Source: Pararhizobium gei
Lineage (GTDB): Bacteria > Pseudomonadota > Alphaproteobacteria > Rhizobiales > Rhizobiaceae
Assembly: GCF_029223885.1 (NCBI RefSeq)
Contig: NZ_CP119409.1
Coordinates: forward strand, 832,001 to 896,000
Direction of reading: 5' to 3'
Length of the DNA stretch: 64,000 nucleotides
Both the position numbers and the translations under genes were made by a program. The notes beneath the pieces were generated by a model, which saw only the letters and a list, made by a program, of their open reading frames with translations, was not told the origin of the DNA and made no database searches. Below are positions 8,201 through 17,722 of this stretch, in pieces. Numbering within the stretch: the stretch's first letter is position 1; the number at the start of each line of letters is the position of its first letter.

Positions 8201-11200
8201 CTACACTACGATGAAATCGGCTGCAACGAGTGCGGGTTTGCCTGTGAGCAGGGCAAATTGCGTCGCCCCGCCGGCAGCACTGCCATTGGCATCGTAGTAG
8301 AGAGCGCCGGTCGTCGTGTTGTAGACGATGTAATCGTTGGCGTCCGCCGCAGTGCCCGTGGCATTCGCCCTGAACATCGAGGCCGAAAGCGCGCCTGCCG
8401 AAAGTGCCGAGAAGATCGTGTTCTCCAGCGCAATGACATCCTCATTTGCGGTTTCGCTGGAGAAATCGATCCTGTCCACATTCTTGTCCGCACTGATGGC
8501 GGTGCCAAGCGTGGTGTTGAACAGAAACGTATCATTTCCAGCGCCGCCGACCAGTATATCACTGCCGCGCCCGCCATTCAGAACATTCGAACCGGTGTTG
8601 CCGATCAAGGTCTGGTCGAAGGCGTTGCCGGTCAGGTTCAGCGCGGTTGTGCCGGTTCCAACGGAAAGACGCACCACTTCGATCTCCTGACCCGAGGTCA
8701 GCGCAAAGTTGGCCGTCGCAACCACCGTGTCCTTGCCGGCACCCAGCGACTCGAATACCTTGTCGCCGGCGCTGGCCACCCAATATAAATCGTCGCCGCC
8801 CCCGCCATACAGGGCATCGCTACCGGCGCCACCATCGAGAATATTGTTGCCGGAATTTCCAAGTAGCGTGTTTGCAAACGCGTTGCCCGTCAGATTGAGC
8901 GCCGCGCTGCCGGTGGCGACTGCCAGGCGCAGGACCTCGATCTCCTGACCGGCCGCAAGCGCGTAGCTCAGCGTTGCAACGACCGTGTCGCTCCCGCCGC
9001 CGGCCGCCTCGAACACCGTATCGCCGGCTTCGGTTACACGGTAGACATCGTTTCCTCCCATACCGCGCATGATATCGTTGCCGGCGCCGCCATCCAGCGC
9101 ATTTGCACCATTGTTGCCGATCAGCTCGTTTGCCAGCGCATTTCCTGTGAGATTGAGAGACTGGTTTCCGGTCCCGGCTGCGAGGCGAAGAATTTCGATC
9201 TCCTGTCCCGCCTCCAGCGTGTAGTCGAAATATGCAACGACAGTGTCGGTGCCCCTGCCTGATGCTTCCAGAACCCTCGCGGCGGTGTCGGTCACGAGAT
9301 AGGTATCGTCCCCCAGAAAACCGTCTAGGATATCCGCGCCGCCATTGCCTTCGATCAGATCATCGACTCTCGAGCCGGTGATGGTTTCGGCATCCGCATC
9401 GCCAATAATGCGGACTTGATCAAGCGGCTCGCTGAACTTGCTCATGCTAAGCGTGGAAAGGTTCAGGGTTATGGTTGACCCCATGGTGATTTCGAGTTGG
9501 TCCGTGACGTCGGGAAGGGACGTCCCTTCAATTGTGGCGGCGATCGCAATGCCGGTACTGCTGAACTGTGCGGCGTTGAGTTGAACCAAACCTTTCTGGC
9601 CCATCCCCGGATCGGTGAAGACCAGTCTTTCCATCGACAAGATGGTGTCGTCCCGCAGGTCGAACTCGAAGGCATCGCCTTCGAAACGCAGCGTGTCGTC
9701 GCCGTTACCCCCGTCATACAGTATGCCGGATGCCGATTGCGCCCTGGAAATGATGAATGTGTCGCGGCCCTCGTCACCGTAGAGCTTGTCCTGACCGCCG
9801 CCGCCGTCGATCGTGTCATCGCCAGCGCTGCCACGAAGTTCATTGGCGCCCAAAGTGCCGATGATCCTGTCGTTATAGTTGGTCCCGATCAGGTTCTCAA
9901 ACCCGGTCATCACCTCGACAAGACCGGTCGATAGGTTGGTGGCCGTTCCGGGACCGAGCCTAAAGACTGCGTCGGCGATTGTGGCTCCAGACCAATTAAT
10001 CGTATCGATACCAGCACCGCCGTCATGCACATCGGTATCGATCCCGGAAGTCACGACCAGTGTGTCGTTTCCATTGCCACCATAATATTTGAACCCACTG
10101 CCGGCTTCGGTAATGGTGTCATTGCCATCCCAGCCATTGATAACCTGCGCGCCACCCTTACGGATGATGATGTCATCGCCGATCGTTCCGGTAATGTATT
10201 TTGCAGTCGTCGCGGCTTCCGTACCATCGAATGCATCTCGAACATCGAGAATCGACATGGCAATTTCGCCGCCGCTGAGTTTATAGCCCACGGCCAGGCG
10301 ACCATCTGCAAGCAGTGTGGCGGTGGGTGTTCCTACTTCGGTCCCGCTCGCTATCGTCAATTGTGAGCCAATCAAGGCCCCGGTAGATGAATATCGTATC
10401 GCCTTGATCATGTCGTGGCGGCCGTCGGTGTAGAGGACGACAAATCCGCCATCGCGCAGTGCCACGACGGCGGGATCGACCAAATAGTCGTTATCGCGTT
10501 CGCCGATGGCAATGAGGCCGCCCGACAATGTGCCATCGGCTTTGAAGCTCTGCACGAGGATGTCTGTGTCCGTGTCTATATTCTGCCAGGCCACGACGAA
10601 ACCACCGCCGGCCAGACCCGTCACACTGGGGTTCAGATCATCTCCATGCCCGGTCGTGGAACCTATCAGGGTGACCGCTCCTACACCGTTCCCGGTCGAG
10701 TCCAGAACCTTCATGAAAAGCTTGTTGTCGTTATTATCGTTTTCACTGGCGACGACAATGTAGTTGCCATTTTTCAAGACTGTCGCGGTTGACCAGTCGA
10801 CAGTTTTGGAGCCAAATATGGAGAAGGCGGCGCCTGTGAATGCGTTTGCAGTGCTGTCGTATATCCGTGCCGACGGTGATCCTCCGCCCCACATTACAAG
10901 CGCGGAAGTCGCCGAACCCACAACGACAGCCGTGTCATATCCCCATGAATCTTCCACCCAAGGCAAATCCTCGGCGACCAGATCGATACGATCGCCGTTC
11001 GGCGCCGTATCGAACAGCCTGAAAAGTATGCCGGTCATCGTCCACTCTACGCTCAACGAAAGAAATCCACCGCCCGGCAGCGCATCGACAGTGAGGTTGC
11101 CGACACTGAATTCACTGCCAACGAGATTGCCAAACGGATCGAAGATCTGAGCATTGCCGTTCCAGGCAACAAGAAGATTGCCGTCGTCCAGCTGAGTGAT

Positions 11201-11278
11201 GACTGGCGCGTCTATGTAGCCGCTTTTTGCAGTGTCGATAATCAGTTCATCGAGCCAGATGGCAGGCGTTGCGGGCAT
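8201..11278 (-). CDS. RTX-type calcium-binding repeat protein (1025 aa)
   Basis: Secreted RTX protein. The first ~360 residues look like a beta-propeller or lectin-like region with repeated GGGFVVAW / DGGFVVLY strands. Haemolysin-type GGxGxDxxx nonapeptides follow (GWDGNDTI, GGNGNDTL, GSAGDDTIDGGGGQDKLYGDEG). Near the C-terminus are three 86-residue tandem modules, each with a GQEIE-LRL segment and an LNLTGN-GN-G-N-LDGGAG segment. The final ~100 residues match the end of the neighbouring RTX protein almost module for module and probably hold the type I secretion signal. There is no N-terminal signal peptide, as expected for type I export. No ABC exporter is encoded in the window. The role (adhesion, biofilm, enzyme) is unknown. 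Confidence 0.88.
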   Translation of the reverse strand: MPATPAIWLDELIIDTAKSGYIDAPVITQLDDGNLLVAWNGNAQIFDPFGNLVGSEFSVGNLTVDALPGGGFLSLSVEWTMTGILFRLFDTAPNGDRIDLVAEDLPWVEDSWGYDTAVVVGSATSALVMWGGGSPSARIYDSTANAFTGAAFSIFGSKTVDWSTATVLKNGNYIVVASENDNNDNKLFMKVLDSTGNGVGAVTLIGSTTGHGDDLNPSVTGLAGGGFVVAWQNIDTDTDILVQSFKADGTLSGGLIAIGERDNDYLVDPAVVALRDGGFVVLYTDGRHDMIKAIRYSSTGALIGSQLTIASGTEVGTPTATLLADGRLAVGYKLSGGEIAMSILDVRDAFDGTEAATTAKYITGTIGDDIIIRKGGAQVINGWDGNDTITEAGSGFKYYGGNGNDTLVVTSGIDTDVHDGGAGIDTINWSGATIADAVFRLGPGTATNLSTGLVEVMTGFENLIGTNYNDRIIGTLGANELRGSAGDDTIDGGGGQDKLYGDEGRDTFIISRAQSASGILYDGGNGDDTLRFEGDAFEFDLRDDTILSMERLVFTDPGMGQKGLVQLNAAQFSSTGIAIAATIEGTSLPDVTDQLEITMGSTITLNLSTLSMSKFSEPLDQVRIIGDADAETITGSRVDDLIEGNGGADILDGFLGDDTYLVTDTAARVLEASGRGTDTVVAYFDYTLEAGQEIEILRLAAGTGNQSLNLTGNALANELIGNNGANALDGGAGNDIMRGMGGNDVYRVTEAGDTVFEAAGGGSDTVVATLSYALAAGQEIEVLRLAVATGSAALNLTGNAFANTLLGNSGNNILDGGAGSDALYGGGGDDLYWVASAGDKVFESLGAGKDTVVATANFALTSGQEIEVVRLSVGTGTTALNLTGNAFDQTLIGNTGSNVLNGGRGSDILVGGAGNDTFLFNTTLGTAISADKNVDRIDFSSETANEDVIALENTIFSALSAGALSASMFRANATGTAADANDYIVYNTTTGALYYDANGSAAGGATQFALLTGKPALVAADFIVV
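8401..9432 (-). repeat. 258-bp tandem modules in first RTX gene
   Basis: The codons for the GQEIE segment recur at about 8679, 8937 and 9195, an exact 258-bp spacing (86 codons). Copies differ at many third positions, so the duplication is not recent. Confidence 0.8.
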
Positions 11279-11431
11279 GGTGTTCCTCCACTTTAAAATT
11301 TGCTTATACTAAAATTTAACGCAAAGCGCTGCCAACTTATCATGGATACACAGCTTGAAATTGCATCCTGCATCAATCCGTTATGTAGAGCAAGTGGTGG
11401 AGACTGAGGTGACAGGCCGGTCTCATAAACA

Positions 11432-11458
11432 AAGGGGGCCGGAAATTCCGGCCCCCTT
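11432..11458 (-). terminator. Strong intrinsic terminator of the second RTX gene
   Basis: A 13-bp perfect stem AAGGGGGCCGGAA/TTCCGGCCCCCTT; read on the minus strand it is followed by TTTGTTTATG. It lies 30 bases beyond the stop of the upstream RTX gene, so the two RTX genes are probably separate transcripts. Confidence 0.85.
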
Positions 11459-11488
11459 CTTGCAGCATCAATGTTTTTCCTGAAGTGT

Positions 11489-13756
11489 TTAAACGATCAG
11501 GAAGTCCGATGCGGTCAGCGAAGGCTGTCCATCCAGCGTGGCGAAGTGTGTCGATCCGCCGGCGCCGTTGCCGTTGCTGTCATAGGAAAGCTTACCCGTC
11601 GTCGTGTTATAGACGATGTAATCGTTCGCATCCGTTGCGGTGCCCGTGGCATTGGCCTTGAACATCGAGGCCGCCAGTGCACCGGCCGGAAGCAGTGTGA
11701 AGATCGTGTTCTTCAGCGCAATGACGTCGCTGTTGCCCACGGCATTACCGAAACCGATGATGGTATCGACATTGTTCACAGCACTCAAAGTCGTGTTGAA
11801 GTAGAAGGTGTCGTTGCCGCCGGCGCCGATCAACGAGTCGTTGCCATTGCCGCCGTTCAACGTATTGGCGCCGGAATTGCCAAGCAATTGCTGCCCGATA
11901 TTGTTGCCGGTCAGATTGAAGGCCGTATTGCCCGTCGAGCCGGCAAGGCGCAGAACCTCGACGTACTGATTGACGGAGAGACTATAGGACGTGGTCGAGA
12001 CGACCGTGTCCGTACCGTTCCCGGTAGCCTCGAGAATGAGGTCGCCGGCTTCTGAAACGACATAGGTATCGTCGCCGTTGCCGCCGGACATCGTGTCGTT
12101 GCCGGCGCCGCCGGTCAGCAGGTTAATGCCTGAGTTGCCGGTCAGTTCGTTGTTGAACTGGTTGCCCTTGAGGTTGAGCGCTGCGGTTCCGGTCGATGCG
12201 GCCAGACGCAGAGACTCGATTTCCTGACCGGACGCGAGTTCGAAGCTCACCGTGGACACGATCGTGTCGCTGCCGCCCCCGACCGATTCGAAAACCGTGT
12301 CGCCGAGATCGGTCACGACATAGGTGTCGTTGCCACCGCCGCCGCGCAAGATATCGTTGCCGCCGGCACCTTTGATCGTGTTGCTGCCGGCATTGCCGAT
12401 CAGCTCATTGCCAAACTCGTTGCCGGTGACGTTGAGCGCCAATGTCCCGGTGCTGATTGCAAGCTGCAGGATCTCGATTTCCTGGCCGCCGGCAAGCGTA
12501 TAGCTGGTTGTGGAAACAACCCTGTCATTGCCGCCGCCGATCGCTTCGATCACCTTGTCGTTGAAGACATCCACACCGAAGATGTCGTTGCCGCCGCCGC
12601 CCGTGAGGCTATCGACGCCGGCACTGCCGGAAAGAACGTTGTCAGCGCCGTCGCCGACGATCGTGTCGTCCAGCTGCGTGCCGATGACTTTCTCAACGCC
12701 GGAAATGGCTGCGGGTCCGCCGAAGCTCGGCGACAGATCCCAGGTGCCTGTCAGCATGTTGATACTGGCGCCGCCATCGGATGTGATATTGCTCAAATCG
12801 AGCAGATCGCTGCCGCTGCCGCCATCGACCGCGTCGATGAAACGGTCCTCGAGCATGATGAACAGGTCGTCGCCGCCGCCGCCGCTCAAGGTCTGGGTTC
12901 CGAAGGTCGTCGTGATCGTGTCGTTAAGCTGCGTACCGATGACCACATCGATGCCGGAAATGAGCGCCGGTCCGCCGTAGCTTGGCGACAGATCCCAGAT
13001 GCCGGTATCGAGATTGATACTGCCACCACCATTCGTTGTGATGTCGCTGAGATCGAGCGTATTGATGCCGCTGCCGCCGTTCACTTCGTCGATAAAACGG
13101 CCTTCCAGGAAGAAGAACGTGTCATTACCGCCGCCGCCATTCAGCGTCTGCGTGCCGAAACCCGTGGTCAGGGAATCGCCGAGCTCCGTGCCGATGATGA
13201 TTTCGACGCTGTTGATGGATGCGGGTCCGCCAAAGCTTGGGGAAAGGTCCCAGGTGCCGGCGCCGAGATCGATGACGGCTGCGCCGCCGCTGCTGGTAAT
13301 ATTGCTGAGGTCGAGCGTGTCGACGTCGCCGCCGCCGTTGACTTCGTCGATAAATTCACCTTCGCGCACGGCGATGGTATCGTTGCCCCCGCCGCCATTG
13401 ACGGTGTCGGTCGAGAAGCCGCCGAAGATCAGGTCATCTCCTCCCGAGCCGAAGATCAGGTCGCTGCCTGATCCGCCGTCGAGCGTGTCGCCCACGCCGG
13501 AGGCACTCGGATCTGCAGCCGAAGCGGCGTAGATCGTGTCGTTGCCGCCATTGCCGAAAATGGTATCGCCGTCGAAGCCCCCCTCAATCAGATCGCCCGC
13601 TTCGCCGGCACTGATGAAATCAGTGCCGCTACCGCCACTGATCGTATCGCCTATGAAATCCTGCAATTGCGCCAGCGTACCGCCTGCAAACCCGACGAGA
13701 ACACCACCTGGTGCGTTGGCGGTATCCCCGCCACTTGTACCTGTGAAAACTGTCAT
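11489..13756 (-). CDS. RTX-type calcium-binding repeat protein (755 aa)
   Basis: Paralogue of the neighbouring RTX protein. The N-terminus goes directly into RTX nonapeptides (GGSGTDFISAGEAGD, GGSGSDLIFGSGGDDLIFGG). Next come three 85-residue repeats, each holding a DLSNIT-type strand and an IWDLSPS-GGPA block. Three 86-residue GQEIE/LNLTGN modules shared with the other protein follow, then the common C-terminal ~105 residues (DVIAL-NTIF to the end). GGAGGG precedes the ATG. Like its paralogue it should leave the cell by a type I system encoded elsewhere. Function unknown. Confidence 0.88.
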   Translation of the reverse strand: MTVFTGTSGGDTANAPGGVLVGFAGGTLAQLQDFIGDTISGGSGTDFISAGEAGDLIEGGFDGDTIFGNGGNDTIYAASAADPSASGVGDTLDGGSGSDLIFGSGGDDLIFGGFSTDTVNGGGGNDTIAVREGEFIDEVNGGGDVDTLDLSNITSSGGAAVIDLGAGTWDLSPSFGGPASINSVEIIIGTELGDSLTTGFGTQTLNGGGGNDTFFFLEGRFIDEVNGGSGINTLDLSDITTNGGGSINLDTGIWDLSPSYGGPALISGIDVVIGTQLNDTITTTFGTQTLSGGGGDDLFIMLEDRFIDAVDGGSGSDLLDLSNITSDGGASINMLTGTWDLSPSFGGPAAISGVEKVIGTQLDDTIVGDGADNVLSGSAGVDSLTGGGGNDIFGVDVFNDKVIEAIGGGNDRVVSTTSYTLAGGQEIEILQLAISTGTLALNVTGNEFGNELIGNAGSNTIKGAGGNDILRGGGGNDTYVVTDLGDTVFESVGGGSDTIVSTVSFELASGQEIESLRLAASTGTAALNLKGNQFNNELTGNSGINLLTGGAGNDTMSGGNGDDTYVVSEAGDLILEATGNGTDTVVSTTSYSLSVNQYVEVLRLAGSTGNTAFNLTGNNIGQQLLGNSGANTLNGGNGNDSLIGAGGNDTFYFNTTLSAVNNVDTIIGFGNAVGNSDVIALKNTIFTLLPAGALAASMFKANATGTATDANDYIVYNTTTGKLSYDSNGNGAGGSTHFATLDGQPSLTASDFLIV
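12660..13345 (-). repeat. 255-bp tandem repeats in second RTX gene
   Basis: The block encoding WDLSPSxGGPA occurs three times; matching bases lie at 12716, 12971 and 13226, an exact 255-bp (85-codon) period. This repeat type is absent from the other RTX gene. Confidence 0.8.
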
Positions 13757-14092
13757 GTTAAGCCCTCCGAAGACAGTTAGAATCTACATTTTCTATTGAA
13801 CTCAATTCCTGTAACAACTCCAAGACATAACGTCCGCATCACTGAAACTGAGATAAGGTCGCGCCTCCACGCAGCAACTAAATGGTCGCCGTTTCAAACA
13901 GGAAGGACACGTGATTTCGGTATTACGCTATGTTCGTCGGTATTTGGATTTCGGGCAAGACTCCTTGCCCGTGAATATTTCTGCACTGCGATATCCGAGA
14001 TGGTTCAAAAGCCAGATTTGAAATTTGAACCCACGGCAACTTTCGAAAATATGTCTTATATCAAATGACTTTAATACAGCAATCGGAGAAGG
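13757..14092. other. AT-richer spacer upstream of RTX gene
   Basis: 336 bases between the RTX start and the stop of the minus-strand glycosyltransferase gene. It is less GC-rich than its surroundings and should hold the RTX promoter. A 90-codon + strand frame (13796-14068) has no ribosome-binding site and no recognisable content. I see no hairpin with a T-tract. Confidence 0.5.
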
Positions 14093-15340
14093 TCAAATAT
14101 CTATCTTCTTCGAATCGGGCAGAAAATTGTTAAAAAGCGCGGCCCATCGCGGAAAACGGCTGTGGTGAAAATCATAGTCGCGGACCACAAGCTCTCGCGC
14201 CGCAACGCCGACCGACCGGTAATTGTCATGGTGTGCCAGAACGTCGGCAACCTGTTCGGCGAGGTCTTCAGGCTTGAAATAGTCGATCAGAAACCCGGTT
14301 GAACCATGCGTGATAACTTCGCGCACGGGCGCGACATTGGTGGCGACCACCGTTTTCTGCAAAGCCATCGCTTCCAGCAGCGACCATGACAACACGAAAG
14401 GCGCGGTCAGATAGATGTGGCAGTTTGCCAGGCGGATGAGCGCCATCAGATCCCGGTAGGGTATCTGTCCGAGAAAATGAACCTTCGACCAATCCACGCG
14501 GTCTCCAAGTTCGGCAACCAGACGCGCGCGGAATGTTTGCCCCGCAGGCAGCTTGGAGCCGTAGGAAACGCCGTCACCCCCGATGATCGCCACGCGCGCA
14601 TTGGGACGCAATGATTGCAGGCGCGGCAAGGCGCGCATCATCACGTGAAAACCCCGGGCGGGTTCGAGATTGCGGGCGATATAGGTGACAATCTCCTCGC
14701 CCCGGGCGAATGTCGTGTCGCCGATCTCGATTTTCGTATCACTGTGATGATCGGGGATGAGACGGTCCGTTCTTATGCCGTCGTGAATGACGTTCAGCTT
14801 GCCCTGCAGCGAAGGCGGATGCGTGTCTTTCTGCCATTGTGTCGGGCTGATGCCCGCTATGCAACGCTCATAGGTGAGGTAGGTGGGGGCATTGTTGGCA
14901 AAAAGCCGCGGCGCCATGTCCGGCGGTTCGCGGAATTCGGGGTCGTAGCCGACCAGCCCGCCTTCGGCTATGAAGTAATACTCGAAATAGCCGATAATCG
15001 GAACGTTCGGCCAGATGTCCTGGATGAAGATAAGCTCACCCCAATTCGCATGGCCGGTCACGATGTCAGGGACGAAGCCATTATCCTTCAGCAATTTGCA
15101 GGCTCGTGCTGCGCCGACGGCGTTTCCGAGCGCTGTTTCATACCAGGTGGAGTATTTCCATGCGGTTGCCGCGGGTATATGCGAGGATTTATAGACACCG
15201 ACGAAATGATCCTCAGGCGCTGTCACGTCGCGCCGCTGGGTCAGGAAGGAAACCTTGTTTCCTCCGGAACGAATAAGCCGTGGAACGATCTCCCTGTACT
15301 GCCCAGGGTAATTTTGGTGAACGACCAGTATATTTGCCAC
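14093..15340 (-). CDS. GT4-type (GT-B) glycosyltransferase
   Basis: 415 residues if it starts at the GTG at 15340 (VANILVVHQNYPGQY), which has TGAGG six bases upstream. The frame stays open 37 codons further up, but that extension looks non-coding. The N-terminal half holds an acceptor-binding Rossmann domain (HQNYPGQYREIVPRL). The C-terminal donor domain has VAIIGGDG, the HFLGQIPYRDL strand-turn, and the family signature SLLEAMALQKTVVATNVAPVREVI, with the EX7E-like Glu pair blurred. It probably adds a hexose to a surface polysaccharide. It stands alone, and the acceptor is unknown. Confidence 0.85.
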   Translation of the reverse strand: MANILVVHQNYPGQYREIVPRLIRSGGNKVSFLTQRRDVTAPEDHFVGVYKSSHIPAATAWKYSTWYETALGNAVGAARACKLLKDNGFVPDIVTGHANWGELIFIQDIWPNVPIIGYFEYYFIAEGGLVGYDPEFREPPDMAPRLFANNAPTYLTYERCIAGISPTQWQKDTHPPSLQGKLNVIHDGIRTDRLIPDHHSDTKIEIGDTTFARGEEIVTYIARNLEPARGFHVMMRALPRLQSLRPNARVAIIGGDGVSYGSKLPAGQTFRARLVAELGDRVDWSKVHFLGQIPYRDLMALIRLANCHIYLTAPFVLSWSLLEAMALQKTVVATNVAPVREVITHGSTGFLIDYFKPEDLAEQVADVLAHHDNYRSVGVAARELVVRDYDFHHSRFPRWAALFNNFLPDSKKIDI

Positions 15341-15527
15341 GAACGCCTCAAAATCACGGTCTTGAATATCTTTATAGTGTATATTGATCGACTGAGTTGG
15401 CGTCACATCGCAACGCATGTGCACGATGATCCGACAGCCCGCGAGATTCAAGCGGCATTTTCAGGCTTATTCAGTGGACACGACGATTCACGCATGCCCT
15501 CCGGCAAGCATCGATCCCGGTCGGGGA

Positions 15528-16160
15528 TCACAGCGCGATATAGCGGTCGGCGCGGTGGTTGATGGTGAGGAAGAGATTGAGCACGACGGCGCCGAGAACC
15601 GAGTAGAAGACCACTGGCGGCGTGGTGACGAAGAAGGCGACGGCCAGGACGCAGAGATCGATGCCAAGCTGGACGAGACCGGCGCGAATGCCGAAACGCT
15701 CCTGAAGATAGATGCCGAGAATGCCGACGCCGCCGAGGCTGGCCCGATGCCGGTAGAGCGCCAGCAGACCATAGCCAAGCAGCACGCCGCCGAGGAGCGC
15801 CGCCCAGGCCGGGTGGATACTGGCGATCTGGAAGACATGGCCCTGCAGATTTGTCAGCAGCGACGTGATGCCGATGGCGATGAAGGTCTTCAGGGTAAAG
15901 GCCATGCCCAGGCGTTTCCACGAGAGATAGAAGAACGGCAGGTTGAGCAGGAAAAATGCGAGGCCGAAATTGATGCCGAACGCGTAATGCAAAAGGAAGG
16001 CCACGCCGGCCGTACTGCCCGTGAGCAACCCGGCGCTGGCCAGCACATAAAGCCCAAGCGCAGAGACGAGGCTGCCTGAGAATACCCCCTGCACGTCCTC
16101 GACAGGCGTGTGGCGGGCTGCGTTGGTGTTCCAGAGGCCAAGCGTATGGATCAGGCTCAT
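15528..16160 (-). CDS. YitT family membrane protein
   Basis: 210 residues with five to six hydrophobic helices and the YitT-like GLYVLASAGLLTGSTAGVAF and GGVGILGIYLQERFG segments. The start at 16160 has GGAG eight bases upstream. YitT proteins are inner-membrane proteins of unsettled transport function. No operon partner is evident. Confidence 0.75.
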   Translation of the reverse strand: MSLIHTLGLWNTNAARHTPVEDVQGVFSGSLVSALGLYVLASAGLLTGSTAGVAFLLHYAFGINFGLAFFLLNLPFFYLSWKRLGMAFTLKTFIAIGITSLLTNLQGHVFQIASIHPAWAALLGGVLLGYGLLALYRHRASLGGVGILGIYLQERFGIRAGLVQLGIDLCVLAVAFFVTTPPVVFYSVLGAVVLNLFLTINHRADRYIAL

Positions 16161-16361
16161 GTTGGGATCTCCAAAAGGCAGCAAGGCGCCGCGCCGAAGA
16201 TGGTTCGACACCGACGAGGGGAGTGAAAGAGGCATTTCAAGGATATGCGCATCAGCCGGAAACCATGGTGCAGCGCATCAATCATCGCGATTCAAAAGGC
16301 TTGAATCAAGCAAAATATGTAAGCATTGCTGACCTATTCGATCTTCGCAAGAAAAGATCGT

Positions 16362-17306
16362 TCAGACGGGTTTCATCGCAAGGAAGAGAATGCCTTGGAC
16401 CGGTTTTCCGCCATCATTGCGAATGATCGTGGCCCTTGCTTCGAGAACCGTCAGGCCGAACCGGTTGCAGAGGCTTTCGACATAGGCTTTCGAATGCGCA
16501 TAGCGCAAGGAGGGACGGAGGATGAATTCGCCAGCTTCGCCCGCATCTTCCACCGAAAAAGCGAAAAGCCCGCCGCCTGACAACAGGTGTTCGGCAATGG
16601 CAAAAACGGCGTCGAGACTGCCCAGATACATGAGCACATCGGCTGAGCTGACAAGGTCGGCGCGGTGGCTCTTGCTGTCGTTGCCGTCAAACAGGCCGCA
16701 GCTTTCGGGAGGCAGCGACAGGTCCGCTTCGGCAAGCCGATCGTAGATGCCCTTGTCTCTGGCTTTGGACAACATGTTCGCCGAGAGATCGAACCCTTCG
16801 AGCCTGTCTGTTCGTGCGCGTATGCGCTCGCCGAACAGACCCGTGCCGCAGCCGAGATCGACAGCGCAGGAAAAGCGCTTTTCGCCCCTGTGCGCAACGA
16901 CGAGTTCGCTAAGCTTTTCCGGAACGGTGTAATCCAGCTTCTCGACCAGCGCCCGGTCGAACCGGTCGGCATAATCGTCGAACAATTGCGCGACATACAG
17001 GCTGGAAGGACCAGCCGGCGTTTCCATGGCCCCAAGGACGGCCAGCTTCAGGCCGGCGCCGAACATGTCGCCCGGGTTCAATGCAAGAACTTTTCGCAGG
17101 GCCTCGACCGCCGCCTCTTTGCGGCCCGATTTCTCCTCATAGTCCGAAAGCCGAAACCAGCCGGCGGCCCAGTCGGGGGCAAGCTCCAATGCCTGCGCCA
17201 TCAGATCTGCAGCGCCTGCATGGTCGCCGCCATCGGCGAGCATATGCGCATATTCGGCGCGGCGGTCGGCAATCAGGCTGCCGGAGGAGAGCTGGTTGAG
17301 GTTCAT
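16362..17306 (-). CDS. TPR-containing class I methyltransferase
   Basis: 314 residues. An N-terminal pair of TPR-like helices (MLADGGDHAGAADLMAQAL, WFRLSDYEEKSGRKEAAVEA) is fused to a SAM-binding domain with motif I VDLGCGTGLFGERIR and a post-I acidic GFDLSANML. This is the layout of alphaproteobacterial TPR-methyltransferases of unknown substrate. The start MNLNQL at 17306 is preferred; 27 further upstream codons are open. Confidence 0.78.
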   Translation of the reverse strand: MNLNQLSSGSLIADRRAEYAHMLADGGDHAGAADLMAQALELAPDWAAGWFRLSDYEEKSGRKEAAVEALRKVLALNPGDMFGAGLKLAVLGAMETPAGPSSLYVAQLFDDYADRFDRALVEKLDYTVPEKLSELVVAHRGEKRFSCAVDLGCGTGLFGERIRARTDRLEGFDLSANMLSKARDKGIYDRLAEADLSLPPESCGLFDGNDSKSHRADLVSSADVLMYLGSLDAVFAIAEHLLSGGGLFAFSVEDAGEAGEFILRPSLRYAHSKAYVESLCNRFGLTVLEARATIIRNDGGKPVQGILFLAMKPV

Positions 17307-17454
17307 CGCGTCGGCGCCTCTTGGTGCTGTTGGCCGTTTCTCGCGTGCAGGCATTGAAATGGCAAGGGGCGATTTGGCGGCAGGCATCGGCGGGTCACCG
17401 CTTGCAGCAGGCCTCGAGTGGCTTTATGTGAGGCAAAACAGGAGTGATGCGGCC

Positions 17455-17721
17455 ATGGCCGATGGAGTGAACAGATTTTTGGGCGATACGCCCGGCCGGG
17501 TGATCGTCAAGCTTTTGGTGGTGTCGGTCATCGTCGGCTTCGTCATGGCGGTATTCGGCTGGACGCCCTATGGCGTGATCGACACCATCAGGGACTTTGT
17601 GCTGGATCTCTGGCATTCGGGATTCGCGGCGCTTGGCCGTGTCGGAGACTATCTGCTGCTGGGTGCTGCGATCGTCGTGCCGGCCTTCATCCTCCTGCGC
17701 ATCTTCAGCTACCGGCGCTAG
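17455..17721 (+). CDS. Small two-helix membrane protein (DUF6460-like)
   Basis: 88 residues with two membrane helices (VIVKLLVVSVIVGFVMAVFGW and YLLLGAAIVVPAFILLRIF). CAGGAG lies upstream of the ATG at 17455; an extension to 17296 is open but lacks a start signal. It resembles a small alphaproteobacterial integral membrane family. Its stop is one base from the ATG of the following lipoprotein gene, so the two form an operon. Confidence 0.7.
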   Translation: MADGVNRFLGDTPGRVIVKLLVVSVIVGFVMAVFGWTPYGVIDTIRDFVLDLWHSGFAALGRVGDYLLLGAAIVVPAFILLRIFSYRR

Positions 17722-17722
17722 G

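Noticed and set aside
8401..13345. Regular tandem repeats at 255-258 bp that could suggest a repeat array or CRISPR
   Set aside because: The repeats are in frame, encode RTX modules and diverge at codon third positions; there are no short identical repeats with unique spacers.
13796..14068. 90-codon frame in the spacer upstream of the second RTX gene
   Set aside because: No ribosome-binding site, no recognisable content, AT-richer than neighbouring genes.
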